Notes: a model not told the origin generated them from the letters alone. Shown: positions 43,686 to 52,636, counted from the first letter of the stretch. The stretch: DNA of 64,000 nt from Anaerolineae bacterium (GCA_016926255.1 JAFGOY010000061.1:90470-154469); one strand, 5' to 3'. A program made the numbers and translations.

Positions 43686-44357
43686 ATGGATGAGTATGAT
43701 GATCTATACCCTGATTTTGGTGAAGAGGAAGAAGAGACCGAGGCAGGAGTGGTCGAAGCCGAAGAATCGAGTAATCGAACATTCCTGGTCGGCGCGATCA
43801 TTTTAGGGGCGGTCTTTGTTCTGGGCATTGCTGTCGTTGCAATCCTGATGATCATGGGGCGTGGCAAGGAGCCTGAAGTATCGGCGAATGAACTGACCAA
43901 CCAGGCGGTTGAGCAGTTGTTCTCGGCGACCGAGACGGCACAGTATCTGACACAGTCAGCGCCGACGGAGATTCCGCCAACCGAAACGCCTATCCCGCCG
44001 ACACTCACGCCGACGACCATGATCGAGGTGCAGCCCGAAGAAGAAGAGATGCCTGAAGAAGGCGAAGAGGGCGAGGGTGAAGGTGGCCCCATTGCACCTA
44101 CTCCGTTGGAGGGTGAAGAGGCAGAAGCCGAACCTACTTCGGGGTTGATCGAGGTTACACCGCTGGGTGGGGAGAGTGATGACGAAGGCGAATCTGCCGT
44201 TGAAGCAGAGGGTATCGGCGGCCCGATCTCACCTTCAGATGATTCGACGCTGCCCGATACGGGCTTTACCGGCGGTGCCGGGCTGCTTGGCGCGGGATTG
44301 TTGGCCCTGGTGCTGGCCGTGGCGGTGGTCTTTGCCCGTCGGATGCGCCAGTCTTAG
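43686..44357 (+). CDS. Two-span acidic protein with LPXTG-like C-terminus
   Basis: A 223-residue protein. An acidic cytoplasmic N-terminus (DEYDDLYPDFGEEEEETE) precedes a membrane span at about 30-53. A long Thr/Pro/Glu-rich outer stretch follows, then a C-terminal sorting-type signal: LPDTGF, a hydrophobic span, and the basic end RRMRQS. This is the form recognised by class sortases, which would cut after Thr and link the protein to the wall, but the N-terminus is a membrane anchor, not a cleavable signal. No sortase gene is in the window. ATG 43686 is chosen for its AGGAGA site. Last gene of the cluster, ending at a strong terminator 26 bases later. Confidence 0.75.
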   Translation: MDEYDDLYPDFGEEEEETEAGVVEAEESSNRTFLVGAIILGAVFVLGIAVVAILMIMGRGKEPEVSANELTNQAVEQLFSATETAQYLTQSAPTEIPPTETPIPPTLTPTTMIEVQPEEEEMPEEGEEGEGEGGPIAPTPLEGEEAEAEPTSGLIEVTPLGGESDDEGESAVEAEGIGGPISPSDDSTLPDTGFTGGAGLLGAGLLALVLAVAVVFARRMRQS

Positions 44358-44382
44358 CCCTGATAAGTTCACTGTTGTTCAG

Positions 44383-44417
44383 ACGGATGGTCGCCACATG
44401 GTGACCATCCGTTTTTT
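44383..44417 (+). terminator. Intrinsic terminator closing the cluster
   Basis: ACGGATGGTC / GACCATCCGT stem (10-base loop) followed by TTTTT. Confidence 0.9.
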
Positions 44418-44451
44418 GCGGACCAGTCTTCCCCGATAAAGCCCGGAAGAA

Positions 44452-45771
44452 CTATGTCCTCTGGATCGAAACCTTCAACTGTGCTATGCGCATGCCATCA
44501 ATTTGTTCGACTCTGAACTGTATATTATCAACCTCAACCTCATCGCCGCGCTGAGGGACACGTTCGAGCTGGCCCATCACATAACCGCCGATGGTGTCGT
44601 AGTTGTCGTCGGTCAGTGACAGCGACAGCGCCTCGTTGACCTCTTCAATCAGGGTAAGGCCGTTGATTTTCCAGGTGCCGTCGCTCTGGCGGATGATGTT
44701 CGGCCTGTCGGACTCAAACTGATCGGGCATTTCCCCGGCGATCTCTTCCAGGATATCTTCCAGAGTGAGAAGCCCTGCCGTTCCCCCGTATTCATCGAGA
44801 ACAATGGCGATATGCTGGCGGCTTTCCTGGAACATATTCAGTGCGACGTTAATCCGCGCTGTTTCGGGAATATAGATCACCGGTCTTACGAAATCCTGAA
44901 TTGTGATGTTGAGGTTCCCGCCAGCCAGCTCTTCCATCACATCACGAATATAGACAACGCCGATGATATTGTCGGGATTGTGCTCATGAACCGGGATTTT
45001 TGCATAGGGGTGTTCCTTTTCCAGCAGCATCAAATCGCGTAGGGTTGCATCGGTGGGTATGGTTGCCATTTCCGTGCGGGGGATCATCACCTGCCGGACG
45101 AGGATCAATCTGAGATCGAAGATTGCATCGAGCATGTTGTGTTCGTCTGCGTCGAGCAGCCCACGCGTAGCGCTGGCGGCGAGCAGCATTCTGATCTCCT
45201 CAAGGGAATGGGCGAGTTCCTGCCCGGCGGCGGGATCAAACCCCAAAATACGCAGGATTAAGTTGCCGATGCCGTTTAGTACCCAGACAGCAGGCCGGAA
45301 GATGGTTTCCACCCACAGCGTGGGCTGCGCGACGATCATCGCAGTTTGTTCGGGCTTTTGTAGTGCAATTGACTTCGGAGCCAGTTCGCCGACAGCAACG
45401 TGGAGCAGCGTAATGATGGAAAAGGCCAGCGCCGCCGACAGACTGTGCGAGGTGAAATTAGTCCAGCTTTCCGGGATGGGGATGATTTCGATCAAGGGGT
45501 CCAACAGGTGCGACAAAGCCGGCTCGCCGATCCATCCCAGACCCAGGCTCGCCAGCGTGATGCCGAGCTGGATGGCGGCGATCATTTGATCCGTGTCATC
45601 GACGGCTTTGCGGACCATTTTCGCAGCGCGGTTTCCCTGGGCAACCAGTTGTTCGATCCGGGTGCGGCGAATACTGACCAGGGCAAATTCGGCTGCGACG
45701 AAAAAACCATTGAGGAGAATCAATGCGGCGACGGCTACCAGGCCAAGCAGGCTACTGATGAGAGAATTCAA
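44452..45771 (-). CDS. CorC/HlyC-family CNNM membrane protein with CBS pair
   Basis: A 439-residue protein with the full architecture of the family. The CNNM/DUF21 membrane domain spans about 1-195 (NGFFVAAEFALVSIRRTRI, LGITLASLGLGWIGEPAL, VGELAPKSIA). A CBS pair lies at about 210-345 (VMIPRTEMATIPTDATL, then DEYGGTAGLLTLEDILEEI). The C-terminal CorC_HlyC domain covers about 355-439. These proteins transport Mg2+ or Na+ and sense adenine nucleotides through the CBS domains. The old name hemolysin is misleading. It starts 14 bases after the Memo gene stop and is probably co-transcribed with it. Confidence 0.95.
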   Translation of the reverse strand: MNSLISSLLGLVAVAALILLNGFFVAAEFALVSIRRTRIEQLVAQGNRAAKMVRKAVDDTDQMIAAIQLGITLASLGLGWIGEPALSHLLDPLIEIIPIPESWTNFTSHSLSAALAFSIITLLHVAVGELAPKSIALQKPEQTAMIVAQPTLWVETIFRPAVWVLNGIGNLILRILGFDPAAGQELAHSLEEIRMLLAASATRGLLDADEHNMLDAIFDLRLILVRQVMIPRTEMATIPTDATLRDLMLLEKEHPYAKIPVHEHNPDNIIGVVYIRDVMEELAGGNLNITIQDFVRPVIYIPETARINVALNMFQESRQHIAIVLDEYGGTAGLLTLEDILEEIAGEMPDQFESDRPNIIRQSDGTWKINGLTLIEEVNEALSLSLTDDNYDTIGGYVMGQLERVPQRGDEVEVDNIQFRVEQIDGMRIAQLKVSIQRT

Positions 45772-45785
45772 GTTGTTTACCTATC

Positions 45786-46631
45786 CTAGAAAGATTTGTA
45801 TAGAGCGGCTGATACATACCCTACCACAGAATGGGTATCTCCGGAGGTGTCAGCCGACGTTGAGTAGTCGATGATCTCAACCCGGTTCGCGCCGAGTTTT
45901 CCGGCGGCGATGAGTATGGCAGCGATAGCCCCCCGGCCACAGGCAAAGGCGCGTCTTTCTTCTTCTACGCGGATCACGCCTTTGGGGTCGTTGTTGCTGA
46001 TCTGTTTAACCATGACCTGATCAATCTGCCGTGCCTCTTTATCGCTGTAAAAATGCGACAGGTCACTGCTGGCAACCAGCAGGGTATCGGTGGTCTTTTC
46101 CAGTATATTCCCCAGTACTTCCCCCAGCTTTTCGGCTGTACCAAAGGTCTGATCACGCAGCATCAGCGGAATCAGCTCGAAGGAGCCGTCGAGAACCCGC
46201 TGGAGGAAGGGCAGTTCGATTTCCAGCGAGTGCTCAGGATCACGCCGGATGGCGCTGACCGGCATCTGCGCCTCAAGCGCAGCAAGCATTTCTCTATCAA
46301 CCGGGATCTCGCCCAGGGGGGTCTGGTAGGCATCATGGGCGGTCGTCAGAACCGGTTCCCGGTACAGGTGATGCATCGGGGAGACGACGACGACCCGATC
46401 ATAGTGCTTTCCCTGGACCTGTTTAAAAGCCCTGGCAGCGGTTGGGCCGGAATAAATGTAGCCAGCGTGGGGGACAATCAGGGCTTTGATCTCACCGGGT
46501 ATTTCGACCGGGTCGGCGGCCTCGATCATTTCATCAATATCCTTCGCCAGATGAGAAGGGTTGCCAGGATACCACTGGCCTGCAATGGGCGAGGGGCGGA
46601 TGTCTTTGTACTCCAGCTTGGTCATTGTCAT
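45786..46631 (-). CDS. Memo-family protein (AmmeMemoRadiSam system protein B)
   Basis: A 281-residue Memo protein, structurally related to class III extradiol dioxygenases. The metal-ligand histidines are kept: PHAGYIYSG (His55), SPMHHLY (His87/88) and ASSDLSHFY. In many bacteria Memo is linked to an AMMECR1 protein and a radical SAM enzyme as a three-part system; neither is in this window, although the pieces can be unlinked or fused. An in-frame ATG at 46625 with a better-spaced GGGA may be the true start. It is probably the first gene of an operon with CorC/HlyC. Confidence 0.94.
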   Translation of the reverse strand: MTMTKLEYKDIRPSPIAGQWYPGNPSHLAKDIDEMIEAADPVEIPGEIKALIVPHAGYIYSGPTAARAFKQVQGKHYDRVVVVSPMHHLYREPVLTTAHDAYQTPLGEIPVDREMLAALEAQMPVSAIRRDPEHSLEIELPFLQRVLDGSFELIPLMLRDQTFGTAEKLGEVLGNILEKTTDTLLVASSDLSHFYSDKEARQIDQVMVKQISNNDPKGVIRVEEERRAFACGRGAIAAILIAAGKLGANRVEIIDYSTSADTSGDTHSVVGYVSAALYKSF

Positions 46632-46692
46632 CCCTGTCTGTCAACCACGCAATCGTTTTATAGCTATTCTATCATAGACGACCACCAGCGGA

Positions 46693-47541
46693 TCATCGAC
46701 GCAGCAGGATTGCACCAAAGATAGCAGCACATAACCCCAGCGCAAACAATACGGTTCCCGGCAGCATGTTCACAGGCTCTCGTTGATCTTCGAGGGTGGC
46801 TTCGCCCGGCATGGATGCCCGCACCTGATAACGCGGCGTGATCATCCAGCCCAGGATCAACCCACCGACCAGCCCACCAAGGTGCCCCCAGTTATCGATG
46901 CCGGGGGAAAGGCCAATCATGAGATTGATCCCGATCACCATGAGGATGCTGCGGAGATGCCGGTTGGTATTGGCCAGCAGTTTACGATTCTGGTAGAGCA
47001 GCGCGACCCAGGCTCCCATCAGGCCAAAGAGTGCACCGCTGGCCCCAATCGAATTTTGCTGGCTAAAAAGAAAGCTGAATAACGTTCCGGTTATGCCTGA
47101 AAGGAGGTAAATGATCAGAAAGCGGGTGCTGCCGTATAATCGCTCGACCTGGCGACCAAAAACATATAGAAAGTAACTGTTAAACCCCAGGTGCAGCAGT
47201 CCGCCGTGAAGGAAAAGGGGTGATAAAAATCGCCAGAGCTGGCCCTGAATGATCGCCTGGTTGTTTTTCATCCCGAGCAGAGTGAGATAGCCAACACCCT
47301 GGTAGCCAACACCGAGCCACCCCAGCGCCGAATCGATGAGGAAAACGAGGATATTTGTCCCAAACAGGATATAGGTGAATATCACGGGGGTATCGGGGAA
47401 CCTGACCCGGATCATTGGCCTGCCTGCCGGGGGCTGCTGCTGCGGAGGGGGTGGCGCAGGTGTTCGATCCAGTGGGTGGACAGGCTTTTCGTAGACTATT
47501 TCATGTTCGGCGGAGGATGTTTCATCTGATTGATTGTTCAT
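46693..47541 (-). CDS. Rhomboid intramembrane serine protease
   Basis: A 282-residue rhomboid with six or seven spans. The catalytic dyad is intact: GASGALFGLMG with nucleophile Ser168, and WGHLGG with His220. The L1-loop WRFLSPLFLH and the following HLGFNSYFLYVFG are standard. The first 48 residues are a polar, Pro/Gln-rich cytoplasmic extension (APPPPQQQPP). It cleaves membrane proteins within or beside their membrane spans. A minus-strand TATAAT upstream near 47590 lies in the short region shared with the divergent FmdB gene. Substrates are unknown. Confidence 0.95.
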   Translation of the reverse strand: MNNQSDETSSAEHEIVYEKPVHPLDRTPAPPPPQQQPPAGRPMIRVRFPDTPVIFTYILFGTNILVFLIDSALGWLGVGYQGVGYLTLLGMKNNQAIIQGQLWRFLSPLFLHGGLLHLGFNSYFLYVFGRQVERLYGSTRFLIIYLLSGITGTLFSFLFSQQNSIGASGALFGLMGAWVALLYQNRKLLANTNRHLRSILMVIGINLMIGLSPGIDNWGHLGGLVGGLILGWMITPRYQVRASMPGEATLEDQREPVNMLPGTVLFALGLCAAIFGAILLRR

Positions 47542-47609
47542 TTGTGTTACGCTTAATCTGCTATTGTCGATGATCTTCTACCGGATTATACTCGCTCAAT
47601 GGAGTGTAT

Positions 47610-47981
47610 ATGCCTTCGTATGATTTTCGCTGCAAGAACTGCAAACAAGAGTTTACCGTAGCCTATTCCAGCATCGCCGAAGCCGGGCGGGACGATCCGC
47701 GCTGTCCATACTGCCGGTCGGCAGAATTGACTCGGTTGATCCGGCGCGTGGCGGTCATGTCCAGCGAAGAGAGCCGGATTGAACGCCTGGCCGATCCCTC
47801 CCGGTTGGCTGGGCTGGACGAGAACGATCCCCGCGCAATGGGGCGGCTGATGCGTGACATGGCTAACGAGTTTGGCGAGGATGCCGGCCCTGAGATGGAC
47901 GAAGTCATCGACCGGTTGGAGAGCGGCGAGGACCCGGAAACGATAGACCAGAACCTGTCATTTAGCGACGACAGTCTATAA
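47610..47981 (+). CDS. FmdB-family zinc-ribbon protein with acidic extension
   Basis: A 123-residue protein. The N-terminal 45 residues are an FmdB-type putative regulatory zinc ribbon: YDFRCKNCKQEF then CPYCRSAELTRLI. The rest is a charged helical extension (DPRAMGRLMRDMANEFGEDA, EMDEVIDRLESGEDPE), longer than the minimal family member and typical of Chloroflexota homologues as I recall them. The role of the family is unproven; the name comes from formamidase operons. ATG 47610, not the upstream GTG, is chosen because GGAG lies five bases before TGTAT-ATG. It is convergent with tmk, two bases apart. Confidence 0.92.
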   Translation: MPSYDFRCKNCKQEFTVAYSSIAEAGRDDPRCPYCRSAELTRLIRRVAVMSSEESRIERLADPSRLAGLDENDPRAMGRLMRDMANEFGEDAGPEMDEVIDRLESGEDPETIDQNLSFSDDSL

Positions 47982-47983
47982 CC

Positions 47984-48604
47984 TCATCGGTTCAATTTCT
48001 CGATCACGATCTGTTGAATTTCAGTTTGTATAACTTCGACCGGGCGCGCAGCATCGACCTTGACCCAGCGATCCGGTTCGGCTTCCATCAACCGGTGGTA
48101 ACCCTCGTGAACGCGCCGGTGAAAATCGAGTGCCAGCGCGTCCAGCCGATTCCATTCCGCCGCCTGATCGATCTGTCGGCGGCGCAGACCGGCCTCCGGA
48201 TCAATATCCAGATAGAGCGTCAGGTCAGGTTTTAGCCCCTGCGTGGCAAACTCGGTGATCAGGTGGAGTGTCTCGAGATCGAGCTGCCGACCGTAGCCCT
48301 GGTAAGCCAGGGTACTGTCGTAGTAGCGATCACACAGGACGGTCGTCCCTTCAGTCAGCGCCGGGATGATCTTCTCGGCGACCAACTGGGCACGGGAGGC
48401 GGAGTAGAGCAGTATCTCGGCCTGGGAAACCATCTCCTGATTGTCCTGGCTGTGTAGAATGCTGCGTACCTGCTCCCCAATCGACGTGCCGCCGGGTTCT
48501 CTGGTATGACAAACAGCGATTCCCTGCCCTGATAGATACCTAGCCAGCAGTGTGATCTGGGTGGTCTTCCCACAGCCATCAGGCCCTTCGAATGTAATGA
48601 ACAT
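47984..48604 (-). CDS. tmk: Thymidylate kinase
   Basis: A 206-residue enzyme that phosphorylates dTMP to dTDP with ATP. The P-loop is FEGPDGCGKTTQI. The dTMP-binding region includes HTREPGGTSIGEQVR, the family signature DRYYDSTLAYQGYGR is present, and the lid region (LRRRQIDQAAEW) follows. Length is normal. It begins five bases after the stop of the R3H/AAA ATPase gene and is the last gene of the operon GNAT-like / R3H-ATPase / tmk on the minus strand. Confidence 0.97.
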   Translation of the reverse strand: MFITFEGPDGCGKTTQITLLARYLSGQGIAVCHTREPGGTSIGEQVRSILHSQDNQEMVSQAEILLYSASRAQLVAEKIIPALTEGTTVLCDRYYDSTLAYQGYGRQLDLETLHLITEFATQGLKPDLTLYLDIDPEAGLRRRQIDQAAEWNRLDALALDFHRRVHEGYHRLMEAEPDRWVKVDAARPVEVIQTEIQQIVIEKLNR

Positions 48605-48609
48605 AACGA

Positions 48610-50235
48610 TTACTCGCGGTAGACACGTAGATGGCGGACCGGTTCTTTGCCATAGCTGTGTGAGAGTAAGTTGGCCTGCCGCACCAACTCGTGCTGCTGG
48701 CGGCGAATACTGGCCTTCTGCGGCGCAAGATCGATAGAAGCGGCCCCGTTCAGAACGGTCTGGATCGCCTCCTCGGTCTCCCGGATGGCCTGTTCCAGCG
48801 GATTGTCTCTGTTGGTCACTTCAAGCTCAAAGAAATCGACCAGGAAGTCTTCGATCTGGGTGACGGTATTGGAGCGCAGGACATAGATCGGGAGGCCGGA
48901 CTGCTCTGCATCTTCGATCAGGCGTGGACGGTGCCGGTAAAAGTTCTTCAGGGTAAGCAGCACGTCCGCCTCGTTTAGATTATCGACTACCTGGATTTGC
49001 AGCCCAAACTGGCGGGCAGCCTCGATCAGACGGTTGCGGGCAATGCCGTATGGGTAAACGCGAATATTACGACGAGTCCCAGACGCGCTTTGCCTTTTTA
49101 CGCTGACCTCCGCAGGCGCGGGATGAGGCTGTTCCGGGCTGGCTACCGGTGTCCCGTTGTTGCCCCGCCTGGGCCGGTAGTCAGTTGATTGGCTGGCCTG
49201 GCGATTGTTGCCCTTACCTTTTCGCTGAGGCGTAATCTTCGCCTCTTCGATGATGATCTCGCCATTGCCTCCACGCCGCCGGATTTCGGGTTGGAGTTCG
49301 ACTCCCCGAAGCAGCAGGTCAACCGACTGCATGATATCCGGGTGAATGTGCAGCGTGTTGCGATCCTGAAGTTCGATCAGCACTTCGAAGGTCGAAGGGG
49401 CGCGCCGTTCGAGAACGGTTTTCTGTGTGCCGCGCCGCCGAGCTTCTTCGTCGGAGAGAGTCACGCTTTCGATCCCGCCGACGAGATCGGACAGGGTGGG
49501 ATTCAGCAGGAGATTATCGAGCGTAACACCGTGCGCCGTGCCGATCAACTGGACACCGCGTTCGGCGATGGTACGGGCAGCCTGAGTTTCAAGTTCGCGG
49601 CCAATCTCGTCGATGATGATGACTTCGGGATTGTGGTTTTCCACCGCCTCGATCATCACTTCGTGCTGGAGACTGGGGGTCGGCACCTGCATTCGCCGCG
49701 CCTTGCCGATGGCCGGATGTGCGACATCGCCGTCACCGCCGATCTCATTCGAGGTATCGACGATCACCACGCGTTTCGACTCGGCGAGCACGCGCGCGGC
49801 TTCGCGCAGCATGGTCGTCTTGCCGACGCCGGGTTTTCCGAGGATCAGGATGCTTCTACCCGATTCGACGAGGTCTTTGATAATGTCGATTGTCCCAAAA
49901 ACGGCCCGCCCCACGCGGCAGGTCAAACCGACCACATCGCCGCGCCGGTTTCTGATCCCGGAAATGCGGTGCAGGGTGCGTTCAATCCCGGCCCGGTTGT
50001 CGGCGTCGAATTCTCCAATCTGGAGAACGATCAGTTCGATATCCTCTTCAGTGACTTCCTGGTCACGCAGGACATATTCGCCGTCAAGGAAACGAGCGGT
50101 AGGCACGCGTCCCAGGTCTAGAATGACTTCGAGGAACTCATCGTCACGGTCAAAGTTTTTAATGACTTCCGCAATATCCGGCGGCAGGATATCCAGCAGG
50201 CTTGGTAAATCGTCGGTGATGTTTTGTCGTCCCAT
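48610..50235 (-). CDS. Ycf45/SpoIIIAA-like AAA ATPase with R3H domain
   Basis: A 541-residue protein. The central ATPase (about 100-300) resembles SpoIIIAA and plastid Ycf45: Walker A ILGKPGVGKT (131-140), Walker B VIIIDEIGR, then GTAHGVTLDNLL. A basic, low-complexity linker follows (about 330-390). A Rossmann-like segment (about 395-470) precedes the C-terminal R3H domain (RRQQHELVRQANLLSHSYG and EPVRHLRVYR), which binds single-stranded nucleic acid. It is probably a nucleic-acid-dependent ATPase; cellular role unknown. ATG 50235 follows the GNAT-like gene by 23 bases, and tmk follows by 5, so the three are one operon. Confidence 0.93.
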   Translation of the reverse strand: MGRQNITDDLPSLLDILPPDIAEVIKNFDRDDEFLEVILDLGRVPTARFLDGEYVLRDQEVTEEDIELIVLQIGEFDADNRAGIERTLHRISGIRNRRGDVVGLTCRVGRAVFGTIDIIKDLVESGRSILILGKPGVGKTTMLREAARVLAESKRVVIVDTSNEIGGDGDVAHPAIGKARRMQVPTPSLQHEVMIEAVENHNPEVIIIDEIGRELETQAARTIAERGVQLIGTAHGVTLDNLLLNPTLSDLVGGIESVTLSDEEARRRGTQKTVLERRAPSTFEVLIELQDRNTLHIHPDIMQSVDLLLRGVELQPEIRRRGGNGEIIIEEAKITPQRKGKGNNRQASQSTDYRPRRGNNGTPVASPEQPHPAPAEVSVKRQSASGTRRNIRVYPYGIARNRLIEAARQFGLQIQVVDNLNEADVLLTLKNFYRHRPRLIEDAEQSGLPIYVLRSNTVTQIEDFLVDFFELEVTNRDNPLEQAIRETEEAIQTVLNGAASIDLAPQKASIRRQQHELVRQANLLSHSYGKEPVRHLRVYRE

Positions 50236-50258
50236 ACTATCTCAACCAGCATCCTCTT

Positions 50259-51203
50259 TTAGAAGGTTAATGGGGAAGGGTTATCTTCGTGATTACCGGT
50301 GATCGATGTTGGCAGCGGGACTCTCCCTTCGGCCTGCTCGACCAGCTTGTATGTCTGAAGAGATGCTCTTACGGTCGTATGTCTGAACATGGCTACCTGG
50401 CTTGAAAAATGTTCAAAACCATGATCTCGCATTGCCCCGGTAGTTATTCCCATGTAATCTCTTAAACGGCAGTAGATGGTTCTCCTATCTGCCCGAACTG
50501 TCTTTAATACGGCGGTCAAAAAGTCACGCGGTTCGACTGACTTATTTGCGTTCAGATATGGCTCGACGAGCATAACCTGCCCGATCTTATAAATCACTGC
50601 CATGCCACAAACCCCATGATCGTTCGATAGGGTGTGGCATTGGCTGTTAAGTGTTGGCGGCGGCTCGATCTGCTTTATCAATCCGGGAGAGAGCGTGTTG
50701 TATAAGCTCAAAGCGGATGAAATGTCAGGTTTAACGTCGATTCTGGAAGGATTCGCCGGGGAAATAACCGGCAATGGCCGACGCACCCACAAATCCTGAC
50801 GGGTATAAGCAGCAAAACCGGCCTGCCGAAATGCTTCAAACTCAACTGCGCTCTCAGCGACTTCCGCAATGACGTTGATCGCCCCCCGCTGCCCGGCCAT
50901 GATGGTAAGCTCGTCGAGCATGGTCAACCAGAACTGCTCACTTGCGCCATCTTGCATGGAGGGCGTAACAAATGCGAGCCTCGCCTGCTGCGTGCCAGAC
51001 ATGAAGTGAAGCTGTCCTAGACCGCCCCCGCTGCTGCGGCGCAGGACAAAAACCGGCATACGGCCTATGTGGGCCAGATATGCGTAATGCAGCCCTTCAT
51101 GACCGCCTATTAAATTAACCTGGGTATCGAAACAGATACCGTGTTTTGCCATACGAATGGCAAACGGCAGGTCGTGTAAACGCAGGGGGCGAATTTCAGT
51201 CAC
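50259..51203 (-). CDS. GNAT-fold acyltransferase-like protein
   Basis: A 314-residue protein that looks like two degenerate GNAT halves. The first covers about 1-140 (IRPLRLHDLPFAIRMAKHG start, AINVIAEVAESAVEFEAFRQ, AGFAAYTRQDLWVR, the typical late GNAT strand). The second covers about 150-290 (CGMAVIYKIGQVMLVEPYL, ending FEHFSSQVAMFRHT). The acetyl-CoA pyrophosphate loop (Q/RxxGxG/A) is not clearly present, so activity is uncertain. It is the first gene of the operon with the R3H ATPase and tmk. Possible target and function are unknown. Confidence 0.7.
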   Translation of the reverse strand: MTEIRPLRLHDLPFAIRMAKHGICFDTQVNLIGGHEGLHYAYLAHIGRMPVFVLRRSSGGGLGQLHFMSGTQQARLAFVTPSMQDGASEQFWLTMLDELTIMAGQRGAINVIAEVAESAVEFEAFRQAGFAAYTRQDLWVRRPLPVISPANPSRIDVKPDISSALSLYNTLSPGLIKQIEPPPTLNSQCHTLSNDHGVCGMAVIYKIGQVMLVEPYLNANKSVEPRDFLTAVLKTVRADRRTIYCRLRDYMGITTGAMRDHGFEHFSSQVAMFRHTTVRASLQTYKLVEQAEGRVPLPTSITGNHEDNPSPLTF

Positions 51204-51280
51204 CCAGAAGTGCCCTTATCCGCGTTCTGATCAAAGGAATACTCACACTCTCAAATACTCAACAAACTTACACCGGGGAA

Positions 51281-51301
51281 GCCGAGGGAATGCCCCTCGG
51301 C
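51281..51301. repeat. Hairpin in the divergent region before xseA
   Basis: GCCGAGGG-AATGC-CCCTCGGC, 8-bp perfect arms, 78 bases upstream of the GNAT-like gene start. No T-run follows on either strand. It may be a leader structure or an operator; the rest of 51204-51409 shows no gene. Confidence 0.35.
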
Positions 51302-51409
51302 GTTGTGTCCCCTCTATGCCATGATTGTAACACAGCGGGGCGAAGTCGCAACCAGATCAGGCGCGCGGTTTGCTCCGAGTTTTGATATTGTTTCCCGGCA
51401 TGCTAAGCT

Positions 51410-52636
51410 ATGGACGCCATGGACGCACCAACACGCTGGACTGTCGGCGAAATCACGCGCTACGTGCGCAAGCTGTTCGAACTGGATTATCGTCTGCAAG
51501 AACTTGAAGTCGAGGGCGAGATATCCGATTTACGTATACCCGGTTCCGGGCATGCGTATTTCACATTGAAAGATGTCGACGCGCAGCTTCGCTGCGTGAT
51601 GTGGCGTTCGGCGGTGCAGGCACAGTCCAGGATGCCAGAGCACGGCGAAAAGGTGATCGCACGCGGGCGGGTGGGTGTCTACGAGGCAAGCGGGCAGTAC
51701 CAACTCTACTGTGATCAGCTCTATCCTGCCGGTCAGGGTGACCTGCATGCCCGGTTCGAGGCGTTGAAGGCAAAGCTTGAAGCGGAAGGTCTGTTCGAAC
51801 AGGAGCGCAAGCGGGCTATCTCCGAACTGCCACATGTGATCGGCGTGGTGACTTCGCCCAGTACAGCGGCTTTGCAGGATGTTTTGAACGTCCTCAAGCG
51901 TCGTTATCCGCTGGCACGGGTGGTGCTGTCACCGACACCGGTTCAGGGCGACGCTGCGCCGCCGCAGATCGTTGCTGCGCTGGAAGCGATCAATACCCAG
52001 ACCGATGTCGACGTGGTGCTGCTGGTGCGCGGCGGCGGATCACTTGAAGACCTGTGGTGTTTCAACGATGAGCAGGTGGCGCGAGCGGCAGCCGCCAGCC
52101 GCATCCCGGTGATTTCGGGCGTGGGACACGAGATCGATTTCACGCTGGCCGATTTTGCCGCCGACCTGCGCGCGCCGACTCCCTCGGTGGCGGCGGAACT
52201 GGCAACGCCGATCACAGTCGACGACCTGACTGCGATTGTTCTTGAAAAACGCCGGTTGTTGGGGGAATATTTATCGGTCGCTGTTTCGGAGAACCGGCGC
52301 AGGCTCGATCAGCTGGCCTATACGCTGCACTATCTCTCACCAGGAGGAAAGATCGACAGCGCCCGCCAGTCCATCGATCAACTATCAGAGCGGGCCAGCA
52401 GTGCAATGCACCGTTTGTTAGAACTGCAGCGGGCGAAGCTGGACGGTATTCGGCGTGCGCTGGATGCGATCAGCCCGTTGAGCACGTTATCCAGGGGTTA
52501 TGCAATTGTATCTGATCAATCCGGGCGGGTGATCGGCGGGGCAGAGGGTATACAGCCCGGCGATCTGATCAACGTCCGGCTGCATCGTGGCCGTTTGACG
52601 GCGGAAGTGATCAAACAGGAAATTGAAGATGAATGA
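51410..52636 (+). CDS. xseA: Exodeoxyribonuclease VII large subunit
   Basis: A 408-residue subunit. The N-terminal OB fold (about 8-105: [34 protein letters not shown]) binds single-stranded DNA. The catalytic domain (about 130-330) has [38 protein letters not shown] and [29 protein letters not shown], all expected signatures. A coiled-coil region and a C-terminal LSRGYAIV segment complete it. With XseB it degrades single-stranded DNA in both directions. ATG 51419 (three codons in) is an alternative start. The stop overlaps the xseB start, so the subunits are translationally coupled. Confidence 0.97.
   Translation: MDAMDAPTRWTVGEITRYVRKLFELDYRLQELEVEGEISDLRIPGSGHAYFTLKDVDAQLRCVMWRSAVQAQSRMPEHGEKVIARGRVGVYEASGQYQLYCDQLYPAGQGDLHARFEALKAKLEAEGLFEQERKRAISELPHVIGVVTSPSTAALQDVLNVLKRRYPLARVVLSPTPVQGDAAPPQIVAALEAINTQTDVDVVLLVRGGGSLEDLWCFNDEQVARAAAASRIPVISGVGHEIDFTLADFAADLRAPTPSVAAELATPITVDDLTAIVLEKRRLLGEYLSVAVSENRRRLDQLAYTLHYLSPGGKIDSARQSIDQLSERASSAMHRLLELQRAKLDGIRRALDAISPLSTLSRGYAIVSDQSGRVIGGAEGIQPGDLINVRLHRGRLTAEVIKQEIEDE

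Noticed and set aside
44452..45771. Hemolysin
   Set aside because: The CNNM-CBS-CorC_HlyC architecture marks an ion transporter family; the hemolysin name is historical.
49189..50121. 310-codon plus-strand frame
   Set aside because: It is antisense to the clearly conserved R3H ATPase and shows no family motif of its own.
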